Origin: Acetivibrio ethanolgignens
Lineage (GTDB): Bacteria > Bacillota > Clostridia > Lachnospirales > Lachnospiraceae
Direction: 5' to 3'
Assembly (NCBI RefSeq): GCF_001461035.1
Contig: NZ_LNAM01000197.1
Span: 1 to 64,000 of the forward strand
DNA length: 64,000 nt
Below are positions 14,924-23,338 of the stretch, piece by piece (the first letter of the stretch is position 1; each line of letters begins with the position of its first letter). Below the pieces are notes generated by a model that saw nothing but the letters and a program-made list of their open reading frames with translations, made no database searches and was not told the DNA's origin. Position numbers and translations under genes: made by a program.

Positions 14924-15628
14924 ATGGGAATACCAACACCACATAATGCGGCGAAGAAGGGCGATATTGCAAAGACAGTTTTAATGCCGGGTGATCCGCT
15001 ACGTGCCAAATTTATTGCTGAGACATATCTGGAAAATCCGGTATGCTTTAATACAGTCAGGAATATGTTTGGCTATACCGGAACCTATAAGGGAAAGGAG
15101 ATTTCTGTTATGGGAGGCGGTATGGGAATCCCTTCCATCGGAATTTATTCCTACGAGCTGTTTCATTTTTACGATGTGGATAGCATCATCCGTATTGGTT
15201 CTGCTGGTGGACTTTCCAGTGACATCAAGGTAAGAGACGTTGTAATTGCAATGGGAGCTTCTACAAACTCTAATTACGCAAACCAGTTTAAGCTTCCGGG
15301 AACCTTTGCTCCGATTGCGGACTATGGTCTGCTAAGAAAGGCAGTAGAGGTTGCTGAAGAAAGGGGAATTAAGACGGTGGTAGGAAATGTTTTATCCTCT
15401 GACACTTTCTATGATGACAACGCAGAAGCAAATGATTTATGGAAAAAAATGAACGTGCTCTGCGTAGAAATGGAAGCGGCGGGGCTTTATATGAATGCAG
15501 CACGGGCTGGTAAAAAGGCACTCTGCATCCTAACCATTTCTGACCATATTTATACTGGAGAAGCTCTTCCGGCAGAAGAAAGACAGAACACTTTCCGGGA
15601 GATGATGGAGATTGCTCTGGAGCTCTAA
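14924..15628 (+). CDS. deoD: Purine nucleoside phosphorylase (DeoD type)
   Basis: A 234-residue hexameric-type phosphorylase that splits purine (deoxy)nucleosides to base and (deoxy)ribose-1-phosphate. Motifs: MPGDPLRAKFIAE (phosphate site), VMGGGMGIPS, RIGSAGGL, VEMEAAGLY (nucleoside site) and TISDHI, where the Asp of SDH distinguishes 6-aminopurine-accepting DeoD enzymes. AAAGGAGG lies 11 nt before the ATG. The next genes encode nucleoside uptake, so imported purine nucleosides are likely its substrates. Confidence 0.95.
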   Translation: MGIPTPHNAAKKGDIAKTVLMPGDPLRAKFIAETYLENPVCFNTVRNMFGYTGTYKGKEISVMGGGMGIPSIGIYSYELFHFYDVDSIIRIGSAGGLSSDIKVRDVVIAMGASTNSNYANQFKLPGTFAPIADYGLLRKAVEVAEERGIKTVVGNVLSSDTFYDDNAEANDLWKKMNVLCVEMEAAGLYMNAARAGKKALCILTISDHIYTGEALPAEERQNTFREMMEIALEL

Positions 15629-15644
15629 AAAAACAGGAAAAACA

Positions 15645-15673
15645 TTGCAAAGAAAAAGACAGGATGTTATAAT
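15645..15673 (+). promoter_or_regulatory. Promoter of the nucleoside-binding lipoprotein gene
   Basis: TTGCAA and TATAAT with 17-bp spacing, about 90 bp before the lipoprotein start. The leader between holds a small possible stem (TGTGA near 15680 with TCACA near 15715) but no riboswitch class that I recognise; in particular I see no purine riboswitch core. Confidence 0.75.
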
Positions 15674-15762
15674 AATTTGTGTGATATAGGGGCAATGTTA
15701 AAGGTCCAAGCGTCACATAATTTATAATTATCACAAATAGTGAATGAAGGAGGAAACAAAAA

Positions 15763-16845
15763 ATGAAAAAAAGAGTATTGGCACTTTTGATGGTGGCAAC
15801 AATGGCAATGAGCTCTTTGGTTGCTTGTGGCAACAAGACAGAGACTCCTGCTGAAACACCGGCTGCAAGTGGTGCACCGGAAACAGAGGCTCCTGCAGAG
15901 CCAGCTAAGACCGTTAAGATTGGTATGGTTACTGACGTAGGTGGAGTACATGATGGTTCCTTCAACCAGTCTTCCTGGGAAGGTCTTCAGAGAGCACAGA
16001 AAGAGTTAGGCATCGAGGCTAAGTATTTAGAGTCTGCTACAGATGCAGATTACTCTCCAAACATTGAAACCTTTGTAGATGAAGGATATGACTTAATTAT
16101 CTGTGTTGGTTATATGTTAGCAGATGCTACCAGAAAGGCAGCAGAAGCTTATCCAGATCAGAAGTTTGCTATCATTGATGATTCTTCTAATGCTGATCTT
16201 CCAAACGTTACCTGCTTAATGTTTGAGCAGGCTCAGGCTTCTTATCTGGTAGGTGTTGTGGCTGGTATGGCTACACAGACTAACAACGTAGGTTTCGTAC
16301 TAGGTATGGCAAGTGAAACTATGAACCAGTTTGGTTATGGATACCTTGCAGGTGTTCTCGATACTAACCCAGATTGCAAAATTCAGCAGGTAAATGCTAA
16401 CAGCTTTGGTGATACCGCTATGGGTAAATCTACAGCAACTCAGATGGTAACTAACGGTGCAGATGTTATCTTCCACGCAGCTGGTGGTACAGGTATCGGT
16501 GTTATTGAGGGATGTAAGGAAAGCAAGATTTGGGCTATCGGTGTAGATAGTGACCAGAGTGTATTAGCTCCTGAGACTATTCTTACTTCTGCTATGAAGA
16601 GAGTAGATAATGCTTGCTTTGATATCGCTAAGGCCTGCGTGGAAGGCAATGTTGAGTCTGGTGTTAAGACTTATGATTTAGCAAGTGCTGGTGTTGACGT
16701 AGCTCCTACAACAGACAACTTAACAGATGAGATAAAGGTTGCTGTAGAAGATGCTAAGGCTAAGATTATCGCTGGTGAGATTGTAGTTCCTACAACTCAG
16801 GCAGATTTTGAGGCTAAGTACGGCGACGCTTACGAATTAGACTAA
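15763..16845 (+). CDS. nupN: Nucleoside-binding BMP-family lipoprotein
   Basis: A 360-residue lipoprotein (lipobox SLVACG at about residues 17-22) of the BMP/PnrA/NupN family, which captures purine nucleosides outside the membrane and passes them to an ABC transporter. Motifs: KIGMVTDVGGVHDGSFNQS after a low-complexity TPAETPAAS linker, then IVGYMLAD-type and AAGGTGIGVIEG segments, and VDSDQS. The transporter ATPase and two permeases follow at 19284-22826, separated from it by yjjI and yjjW. GAAGGAGG lies 8 nt before the ATG. Base use resembles highly expressed genes. The nupN name is by family resemblance to Bacillus. Confidence 0.9.
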   Translation: MKKRVLALLMVATMAMSSLVACGNKTETPAETPAASGAPETEAPAEPAKTVKIGMVTDVGGVHDGSFNQSSWEGLQRAQKELGIEAKYLESATDADYSPNIETFVDEGYDLIICVGYMLADATRKAAEAYPDQKFAIIDDSSNADLPNVTCLMFEQAQASYLVGVVAGMATQTNNVGFVLGMASETMNQFGYGYLAGVLDTNPDCKIQQVNANSFGDTAMGKSTATQMVTNGADVIFHAAGGTGIGVIEGCKESKIWAIGVDSDQSVLAPETILTSAMKRVDNACFDIAKACVEGNVESGVKTYDLASAGVDVAPTTDNLTDEIKVAVEDAKAKIIAGEIVVPTTQADFEAKYGDAYELD

Positions 16846-16865
16846 TTAAAGTAGATGATTAACTG

Positions 16866-16895
16866 CCGGGGGCTGTTATGAAACAGCCCCCGCGG
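16866..16895 (+). terminator. Strong GC hairpin after the lipoprotein gene
   Basis: CCGGGGGCTGTT and AACAGCCCCCGCGG pair around ATGA. There is no T-run behind it, so it may stabilise the lipoprotein mRNA end and reduce, rather than stop, read-through into yjjI. This is common for binding proteins needed in excess over their transporter. Confidence 0.65.
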
Positions 16896-16982
16896 TATTT
16901 AAAATCAGATGGATAAGGATTTTCGTAAGCTGCAGCAGGGACTGCATTTTACGAGAGTGTTTATCAAAGGAGATGAAGTAGC

Positions 16983-18521
16983 ATGAGAGATATTTCCATG
17001 GAACGAGTAAACCAGACAAGAGAAGAGATTTTAAACACCATTGAGAACAGAACCCTGACGCATGAGCAGAAGGTGGCTGCTATGGCTAATCTGGCAGATT
17101 CTTTGATGGAGGTTTTGGAGCTACCGGAAGGACTTTTAGAATTGATGGATCCAGAGCCGGAAAAGAAGATTATTTGCGACCTGGGTGAAGGTCATGCACC
17201 GGTAAGACCAAGGTATATTATACCGGATTATGCAAAGTTTATGAAGGAAGGCAGTGAATTCCTTCAGCTGAAGCCACCGACGGATATTTGGGAGGCTACC
17301 AATGCATTATTGATTTTTTATAAGCATGTACCAAGTGTTACGAATTTTCCGGTATATGTGGGTAATCTGGATGAGCTTTTAGAGCCGTTTATTAGGGACG
17401 AAGAGGAAGCAAGGAAGGCAATCCGCCTGTTCTTGACCCATATTGACAGAACGATACTGGATTCCTTTTCCCATGCGGATATCGGACCTTATGATACAAG
17501 GGCTGGCCGCATTATAATGGAGGTAGAAGCAGAGCTTTGCCAGGCAGTACCTAATCTGACTCTTAAGTATGACCCGGATATTTTGCCGGATGATTATGCA
17601 GCATTGGCAGCAAAGACTGCACTTACCTGTGCGAAGCCAAGCTTTGCCAATCATAGGATGTTTAAAAAGGAGCTGGGAGAGGACTATGTGATTGCCAGCT
17701 GCTACAACGGACTGAAGCTGGGTGGCGGCTCCTTTACACTATGTCGTATTTTATTAGGTAATCTGGCAAAGAAAGCTGACAGCATAGAAGATTTTAAGAA
17801 AAAGTATCTTCCATATGCCTTGGATATTATGGCGAGATATATGGATGAAAGAATTCGTTTTATGGTAGAAGAAAGTGGTTTCTTCGAAAGCAATTTCCTT
17901 TCTAAGGAAGGTTTTATACATAAGGATCGGTTTACTGCCATGTTTGGTATGGTAGGACTGGCGGAGTGTGTGAATGCCCTGTTTGAGAAAGAAGGAAAGG
18001 AGGGACGCTATGGACATTGCCAGGAGGCAGATGATTTAGGTGTTGAGATTGTGGAGCAGATTTGTGCCTTTAATGAGGCTCATAAGAACCCATATTGTGG
18101 AATTACAGGAGGACATTTCCTGATGCATGCTCAGGTGGGCTTGGATAGTGACAGAAAGTCAAGTCCTGGCTGTCGTATTCCGATTGGAGAGGAGCCGGAA
18201 AGCTTGGCAGAGCATTTAAGCCACTGCGGACGTTTCCATAAGTACTTCCCATCTGGTATTGGTGATATTTTCCCAGTTGAGGTGACTGCTCAGAAGAATC
18301 CGGATTATGTAGTGGATATTGTAAAGGGAGCTTTTGTAAAGGATGTGAGGTATCTTTCCTTCTATTCCTCTGACAGTGATGTAATCCGTATTACCGGCTA
18401 TCTGGTAAAACGCTCCGAGATTGAGAAGCTCAGAGCTGGTAATAATGTGCTTCAGGATACAACTAAGCTGGGTATGGGAGCCGCTGATAACAGCCATATT
18501 CTGGAAAGAAAGGTTCGTTAG
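16983..18521 (+). CDS. yjjI: YjjI-family glycyl radical enzyme
   Basis: A 512-residue member of the YjjI (DUF3029) glycyl radical enzymes. The radical motif is near the C-terminus as VIRITGY, with the glycine at about residue 472, in the place of RVSGY in pyruvate formate-lyase. Candidate active-site cysteines lie in SCYNGLKLGGGSF and NPYCGITGGHF. The activase follows after one base. In E. coli, yjjI-yjjW sits beside the deo operon; here the pair is embedded between a nucleoside-binding protein and its transporter, with deoD, cdd and pdp around. The substrate is not known, but the context points to (deoxy)ribose or nucleoside breakdown. AAAGGAGATG lies 10 nt before the ATG. Confidence 0.9.
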   Translation: MRDISMERVNQTREEILNTIENRTLTHEQKVAAMANLADSLMEVLELPEGLLELMDPEPEKKIICDLGEGHAPVRPRYIIPDYAKFMKEGSEFLQLKPPTDIWEATNALLIFYKHVPSVTNFPVYVGNLDELLEPFIRDEEEARKAIRLFLTHIDRTILDSFSHADIGPYDTRAGRIIMEVEAELCQAVPNLTLKYDPDILPDDYAALAAKTALTCAKPSFANHRMFKKELGEDYVIASCYNGLKLGGGSFTLCRILLGNLAKKADSIEDFKKKYLPYALDIMARYMDERIRFMVEESGFFESNFLSKEGFIHKDRFTAMFGMVGLAECVNALFEKEGKEGRYGHCQEADDLGVEIVEQICAFNEAHKNPYCGITGGHFLMHAQVGLDSDRKSSPGCRIPIGEEPESLAEHLSHCGRFHKYFPSGIGDIFPVEVTAQKNPDYVVDIVKGAFVKDVRYLSFYSSDSDVIRITGYLVKRSEIEKLRAGNNVLQDTTKLGMGAADNSHILERKVR

Positions 18522-18522
18522 A

Positions 18523-19236
18523 ATGGAAGCGGTAGTAAATAAAATTATTCCCTTCAGTGCTGTAGATGGTCCAGGGAACCGGACTGCTATATTTTTACAG
18601 GGCTGCAACTTTAACTGCCAGTATTGTCACAATCCAGAGACAATAGGAAAGAAAAACCCATATACAAAGCTTATGACACCAGAAGAGGTCATGGCAGAGG
18701 TGAAAAAAAATATACCCTTTGTCCGTGGAATTACGGTGTCCGGCGGCGAGTGTACACTGCAGGCTGACTTTTTAAAGGAGCTTTTTACACTGGCAAAGGA
18801 AAAGGGACTTACAACGCTAGCTGACAGTAATGGAAGCTATGCCTTTGATAAAGACCCGGAGCTGCTTTCTGTGATGGATGGAGCGATGATAGATATCAAG
18901 GCATTTTTTCTGGAGGATCATAAAAGGATTACCGGACAGGGGAATGAAGTGGTACTGAGGCAAAGCCGTTTTTTGGCAGAACAGGGAAAGCTGTTTGAAA
19001 TTCGGACAGTGATATCACCGGAACTGTTTGATGCGAAGGAAACGGTTAATCAGATATGCCGGTTTTTTGAAGAATACAATAAAAAGAAGTCCATTCGTTA
19101 TAAGCTGATTGCTTTTCGCCCGATGGGGGTAAGGAAAGCTTATGTGAAGGGATTGACAGTGCCGGAGGAGGCACTGATGAATGAGCTTAAATCCATTGCC
19201 AGAAGCTATGGATTTACAGATATAATAATTATTTAG
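18523..19236 (+). CDS. yjjW: YjjW-family glycyl radical enzyme activase (radical SAM)
   Basis: A 237-residue radical SAM enzyme that would install the glycyl radical on YjjI. The cluster motif CNFNCQYC (C28, C32, C35) follows FSAVDGPGNRTAIFLQG; TVSGGECTLQ is the SAM-binding segment, and DIKAF follows. It starts one base after the yjjI stop (the longer frame runs backward into yjjI and lacks a site). E. coli YjjW is about 50 residues longer, with an extra ferredoxin-like cluster insert; that insert is absent here, so this is the short, single-cluster form. Confidence 0.9.
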   Translation: MEAVVNKIIPFSAVDGPGNRTAIFLQGCNFNCQYCHNPETIGKKNPYTKLMTPEEVMAEVKKNIPFVRGITVSGGECTLQADFLKELFTLAKEKGLTTLADSNGSYAFDKDPELLSVMDGAMIDIKAFFLEDHKRITGQGNEVVLRQSRFLAEQGKLFEIRTVISPELFDAKETVNQICRFFEEYNKKKSIRYKLIAFRPMGVRKAYVKGLTVPEEALMNELKSIARSYGFTDIIII

Positions 19237-19283
19237 AAGAATTTAAATATTTCTAATGAGAATGGGAAAAAGGAGGAAAAGCC

Positions 19284-20831
19284 TTGGAAAAGCAAAGAAA
19301 TGTCCAAATGGATACGGTTGTTATTGAGATGCGTAACATTGTAAAAAAATTCGGTAGCTTTGTGGCAAACGATAACATTAATCTGACCGTACACAAGGGC
19401 GAGGTTCACGCTATTTTAGGTGAGAATGGAGCCGGCAAGAGCACACTTATGAATGTGCTTTATGGATTATACCATCCGACCTCCGGAGATATTTTAGTCA
19501 ACGGAGAAAAGGTAGCTATTGACAATCCAAAGAAAGCAATTGAGTTAGGAATCGGTATGGTACATCAGCACTTTATGCTGGTACAGCCATTCTCTGTTAC
19601 AGAGAATATCGTTCTGGGAATGGAGCCTATAAAGGGGATGACCCTTGATATGAAAAAGGCAAGAGAGGAAGTAGTTAAGCTTTCAGAACGCTATAACATG
19701 CAGATTGATCCGGATGCAAAAATTGAGGATATCTCCGTAGGTATGCAGCAGCGTGTGGAGATTTTAAAGGTACTCTATCGTGGTGCAGATATCCTGATTC
19801 TGGATGAGCCGACAGCTTCTCTGACACCACAGGAGATTGAAGAGCTGATTGAGATTATCGGTAATCTTACAAAGGATGGTAAATCTGTTATTCTGATTAC
19901 CCACAAGCTAAAGGAGATTAAGGCATCTGCAGATTACTGTACGATTATCCGCCAGGGTAAATATATCAATACAGTAGATGTAAATGAAGTAAATGAAAAT
20001 GAGCTTGCATCTATGATGGTAGGCCGTAATGTCGAGTTTGTAGTGGATAAGAAGGAGATTACCCCGGGGGAAGTGGTTCTTGAGGTAAATAATCTCCATG
20101 GCAAGGACTACCGTGATATTGAAATTCTTAAGGGGCTTGATTTAAAGGTACGGAGAGGTGAAATCGTAGGTATTGCTGGTATTGATGGTAATGGGCAGAC
20201 GGAGCTGGTAGAGATTATCACAGGACTCCGTAAAGGTGAAAAGGGCTCTGTAAAGATTAACGGTGAGGAAATCTTTAACTGTACACCAAAAGATGCCTTT
20301 AATAAAGGGGTATCCAGTATCCCGGCAGACCGCCAGAAGCATGGCTTGGTATTAGACTTCTCTGTAGCAGAAAATATGATTCTTCAGAACTTCGGAGAAG
20401 AGGAGTATTCTCATAAGGGGATTTTAAAAAAGGAGGCTATTAAAGAAAAGACCCAGAAACTGATTGAGAAGTTTGATATTCGTCCTAGCGGCTGTGAAAA
20501 CCGTCTGGCAGGACAGCTTTCCGGTGGTAACCAGCAGAAAGTCATCATTGCAAGAGAAATTACCAATGATAAGGATCTTCTGATTGCAGTAAATCCAACC
20601 CGTGGTCTGGATGTAGGAGCGATTGAGTTCGTACACCGTTATATTGTAGAACAGAGAAATAAAAATAAGGCAGTGCTTTTAGTATCCTTTGAGCTGGATG
20701 AGATTATGAGTCTTTCTGACAAGATTGATGTTATTTTTGATGGTAAGATTGTCGGAAGTATGGATGGCAAGGATGCAGATGAAAATACACTGGGACTTAT
20801 GATGGCAGGAGGTGGGCAGCATGAAAAGTAA
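19284..20831 (+). CDS. nupO: Nucleoside ABC transporter, ATP-binding protein
   Basis: A 515-residue double ATPase of the BMP-associated (YufO/NupO) type. The first nucleotide-binding domain has GENGAGKST and LILDEPTA; the second has GIDGNGQTE, SGGNQQKV and NPTRGLDVGA. The degenerate second Walker A is typical of the family. The start is a TTG, 8 nt after AGGAGG; the ATG 24 bp further in has no site. Its stop overlaps the next gene by 11 bp, so the three transporter genes are translationally linked. Confidence 0.95.
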   Translation: MEKQRNVQMDTVVIEMRNIVKKFGSFVANDNINLTVHKGEVHAILGENGAGKSTLMNVLYGLYHPTSGDILVNGEKVAIDNPKKAIELGIGMVHQHFMLVQPFSVTENIVLGMEPIKGMTLDMKKAREEVVKLSERYNMQIDPDAKIEDISVGMQQRVEILKVLYRGADILILDEPTASLTPQEIEELIEIIGNLTKDGKSVILITHKLKEIKASADYCTIIRQGKYINTVDVNEVNENELASMMVGRNVEFVVDKKEITPGEVVLEVNNLHGKDYRDIEILKGLDLKVRRGEIVGIAGIDGNGQTELVEIITGLRKGEKGSVKINGEEIFNCTPKDAFNKGVSSIPADRQKHGLVLDFSVAENMILQNFGEEEYSHKGILKKEAIKEKTQKLIEKFDIRPSGCENRLAGQLSGGNQQKVIIAREITNDKDLLIAVNPTRGLDVGAIEFVHRYIVEQRNKNKAVLLVSFELDEIMSLSDKIDVIFDGKIVGSMDGKDADENTLGLMMAGGGQHEK

Positions 20832-21891
20832 AAAATCGTTTATGGATAGTCAGGTATTGTTTACGCTGCTGTCTATTCTGATAGGCTTTGTTATTGGAGC
20901 GATTATGCTTTTAGTAGCAGGTATTAGCCCGGGAGAGGCCTATGGCCGTCTGATTACAGGTGTATTCAGTAAACCGAAGTTTATTGTATGGGCTATCGTA
21001 TATGCAACACCACTCATTTTTACAGGTCTTGCAGTAGCCTTCTCCTTTAGAACCGGTGTATTTAATATCGGTGCAGAGGGACAGTTTGTTGTAGGAAGTA
21101 TTGCAGCCTGTGTTGTAGGTATTATGGTAGATGTTCCGGCAATCATTCATATTCCGCTCTGCTTTATTACTGCTGCAGCAGCCGGAGCACTCTGGGGTAT
21201 TTTAGTAGGCTGGTTGAAGGTTAAGTTTGGCATTAATGAAGTATTATCTATGATTATGTTTAACTGGATTGCTTTCTACCTGTCAAATTATATTGTAAAT
21301 ATCAAGATTATTCATAAAGAAGGTGGAGGAGAGGCCAGTAAGGATATTCTGGATTCTGCTAAGATTATCCTGCCTCCAAGCATTACCGAAAAGCTTGGCC
21401 CAAGTGCTAACCTGGGTATTCTTCTTGCGATTGCAGCAGCAGTTGCTATCTGGTTCTTAATCAACAAGACAACTCTTGGTTATCAGTTAAGAGCCGTTGG
21501 TTTTAACAAATCAGCAGCAGAGTATGGTGGCATCAGTGCAAATCGTGCTGTTATGACAGCGATGGCTATTTCCGGTGCATTAGCTGGCCTTGGTGGAGCT
21601 GTACAGCTGATGGGTATGTCTATGCGTATCAGTCAGTTCTCTGGTCAGGAGGGATACGGTTTCCAGGGTATTACAGTAGCTCTGATTGCTTCCTCCAGTC
21701 CGATTGGATGTATTTTTGCAGGCTTATTCTATGGTGGAATGAAATATGGTGGCTCTAAGTTAAGTCTTGTAAATGCACCAGCAGAAATCGTAGATATCAT
21801 TATGGGATGTGTTATCTTCTTTATTGCAATTTCCCATGTATTGAAAAATTTGCTTCAGAAAATGAGTCAGAAAAAGGAGGTGCGTAAATAA
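20821..21891 (+). CDS. nupP: Nucleoside ABC transporter permease 1
   Basis: A 356-residue membrane protein with about nine hydrophobic segments and the family signatures PLIFTGLAVAFSFRTGVFNIG and GAEGQFVVG. I place the start at 20821, 8 nt after AGGAGG, inside the end of the ATPase gene. It pairs with the next permease to form the translocation channel. Confidence 0.93.
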   Translation: MKSKKSFMDSQVLFTLLSILIGFVIGAIMLLVAGISPGEAYGRLITGVFSKPKFIVWAIVYATPLIFTGLAVAFSFRTGVFNIGAEGQFVVGSIAACVVGIMVDVPAIIHIPLCFITAAAAGALWGILVGWLKVKFGINEVLSMIMFNWIAFYLSNYIVNIKIIHKEGGGEASKDILDSAKIILPPSITEKLGPSANLGILLAIAAAVAIWFLINKTTLGYQLRAVGFNKSAAEYGGISANRAVMTAMAISGALAGLGGAVQLMGMSMRISQFSGQEGYGFQGITVALIASSSPIGCIFAGLFYGGMKYGGSKLSLVNAPAEIVDIIMGCVIFFIAISHVLKNLLQKMSQKKEVRK

Positions 21892-22826
21892 TGGACGTAA
21901 TTATCAAAAATCTTGGACTTATTATCAATGCAACCTTAGTTGCTACACCGCCACTATTATATGCAGCCCTTGGCTCCTGTTTTTCTGAGCGAAGCGGAGT
22001 TGTAAATATTGGTATTGAGGGTATGATGACGATTGGTGCTTTTACCGGAGCTGTGGTTGCTTATTTCAGCCATAATGCATGGCTAGCCTTCCTCTGTGGA
22101 GGATTGGCAGGAGCCTTCTTTGGTCTGCTTCATGCAATCGCCTGTGTCAGCTTCTGTGCGGATCAGACCATTTCCGGTACAGCGATTAACTTCCTGGCAC
22201 CTGGCTTTGCGATATTCTTATCCAAGGCCATGTTTAATCAGTCCTCAGATACACCGCCAATCGATGCTGCATGGAAGCTTCCAAAGATGTTTAATGATGT
22301 CTTTGAACCAGGATCCTTCCTGTCGAATGTATTTAATACCTATTCTGCTGCTTATCTGGCTTTTATTGCCGTAGCTGTGGCATGGTTTATTTTCTACAAG
22401 ACAAAGCTGGGACTTCGTATCCGTGCAGTAGGTGAGCATCCAAAGGCTTGTGATACTCTGGGTATCAATGTATTCCGGGTGCGTTACTTCTGTGTTATTT
22501 TATCCGGTTTCCTGGCTGGTATCGGAGGAGCTTATGTAACACTGGCTACTGTAAACCAGTTCCGTCCAATCGTTATCGTAGGGCAGGGATTTATCGCTAT
22601 TGCAGCGGTTATCTTTGGTAAGTTCCGCCCACAGGGTGCAATGATTGGATGCTTGATTTTTGGTCTCTGTAATGGTGTCAAGATTTTGGCAAGTGCAGGA
22701 AACAAGGTATCGCCAAACCTGATTTCTATGATACCTTATGTTGTTACCATCATTGCTTTGATTCTCTTTGTTGGTAAGGCAAGAGTACCTGCAGCAAATG
22801 GTAAGCCGTATGAGAAATCCAAATAA
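21891..22826 (+). CDS. nupQ: Nucleoside ABC transporter permease 2
   Basis: A 311-residue membrane protein with the family signatures LLYAALGSCFSERSGVVNIG and IEGMMTIGAF. The start codon overlaps the stop of permease 1 (TAATG) and follows AAGGAGG. It completes the import system with nupN, nupO and nupP. Confidence 0.93.
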   Translation: MDVIIKNLGLIINATLVATPPLLYAALGSCFSERSGVVNIGIEGMMTIGAFTGAVVAYFSHNAWLAFLCGGLAGAFFGLLHAIACVSFCADQTISGTAINFLAPGFAIFLSKAMFNQSSDTPPIDAAWKLPKMFNDVFEPGSFLSNVFNTYSAAYLAFIAVAVAWFIFYKTKLGLRIRAVGEHPKACDTLGINVFRVRYFCVILSGFLAGIGGAYVTLATVNQFRPIVIVGQGFIAIAAVIFGKFRPQGAMIGCLIFGLCNGVKILASAGNKVSPNLISMIPYVVTIIALILFVGKARVPAANGKPYEKSK

Positions 22827-22851
22827 TTGAAATAAAAGATGGAAAATAAAG

Positions 22852-22886
22852 AAAGAGCTGCCGCCGTACAGGTCGTGCAGCTCTTT
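22852..22886 (+). terminator. Hairpin between transporter and cdd
   Basis: AAAGAGCTGC pairs with GCAGCTCTTT around a 15-nt loop, with only a weak T-rich tail (TTTGTGT). It probably allows partial read-through into cdd and pdp. Confidence 0.5.
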
Positions 22887-22917
22887 GTGTCTCTAAAAAT
22901 GAGGAGGTTAAATAAAA

Positions 22918-23325
22918 ATGGAGAATAAAATGTTGATTCAGCAGGCGATAAAGGCAAGAGAGTTTGCTTACACCCCATATTCCCATTTTAAGGTAGGGGC
23001 AGCTCTTTTGAGCAAAAATGGTAAGGTATATTTAGGCTGCAATATTGAAAATGCAGGTTATACACCAAGCAACTGTGCAGAACGGACAGCATTTTTTAAA
23101 GCGGTAAGTGAGGGCGTCACTGAGTTTGAAAAAATTGCGATTGTAGCTGGTAAGGAGGAAATCGAAACCTATACTGCACCATGCGGTGTTTGCCGCCAAG
23201 TAATGATGGAGTTTTGTAAACCGGAGGAATTTAAGGTAATTATGGCTAAGAGCCCGGAAGATTATAAGGAAATGACTCTGGCAGAGCTTCTGCCATTGGG
23301 CTTTGGGCCAGATGATCTAGCATAA
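22918..23325 (+). CDS. cdd: Cytidine deaminase
   Basis: A 135-residue zinc enzyme that converts (deoxy)cytidine to (deoxy)uridine. Motifs: YTPYSHFKVGAALL, GCNIENAGYTPSNCAERTA (zinc C and catalytic E of C-A-E) and PCGVCRQV (zinc C-x-x-C). Length is typical of the tetrameric form. ATGAGGAGG precedes the ATG. It feeds uridine to the pyrimidine phosphorylase 13 bp downstream. Confidence 0.96.
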   Translation: MENKMLIQQAIKAREFAYTPYSHFKVGAALLSKNGKVYLGCNIENAGYTPSNCAERTAFFKAVSEGVTEFEKIAIVAGKEEIETYTAPCGVCRQVMMEFCKPEEFKVIMAKSPEDYKEMTLAELLPLGFGPDDLA

Positions 23326-23338
23326 GGGGGATTTTGAT

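Noticed and set aside
15679-15762. Possible purine riboswitch before the nucleoside-binding lipoprotein gene
   Set aside because: The leader is short and lacks the conserved purine aptamer loops; only a weak small stem is present.
15369-15965. Reverse-strand frames of 198 and 94 residues over the deoD end and lipoprotein start
   Set aside because: They lie antisense to two clear genes and across a good forward promoter, and have no ribosome site.
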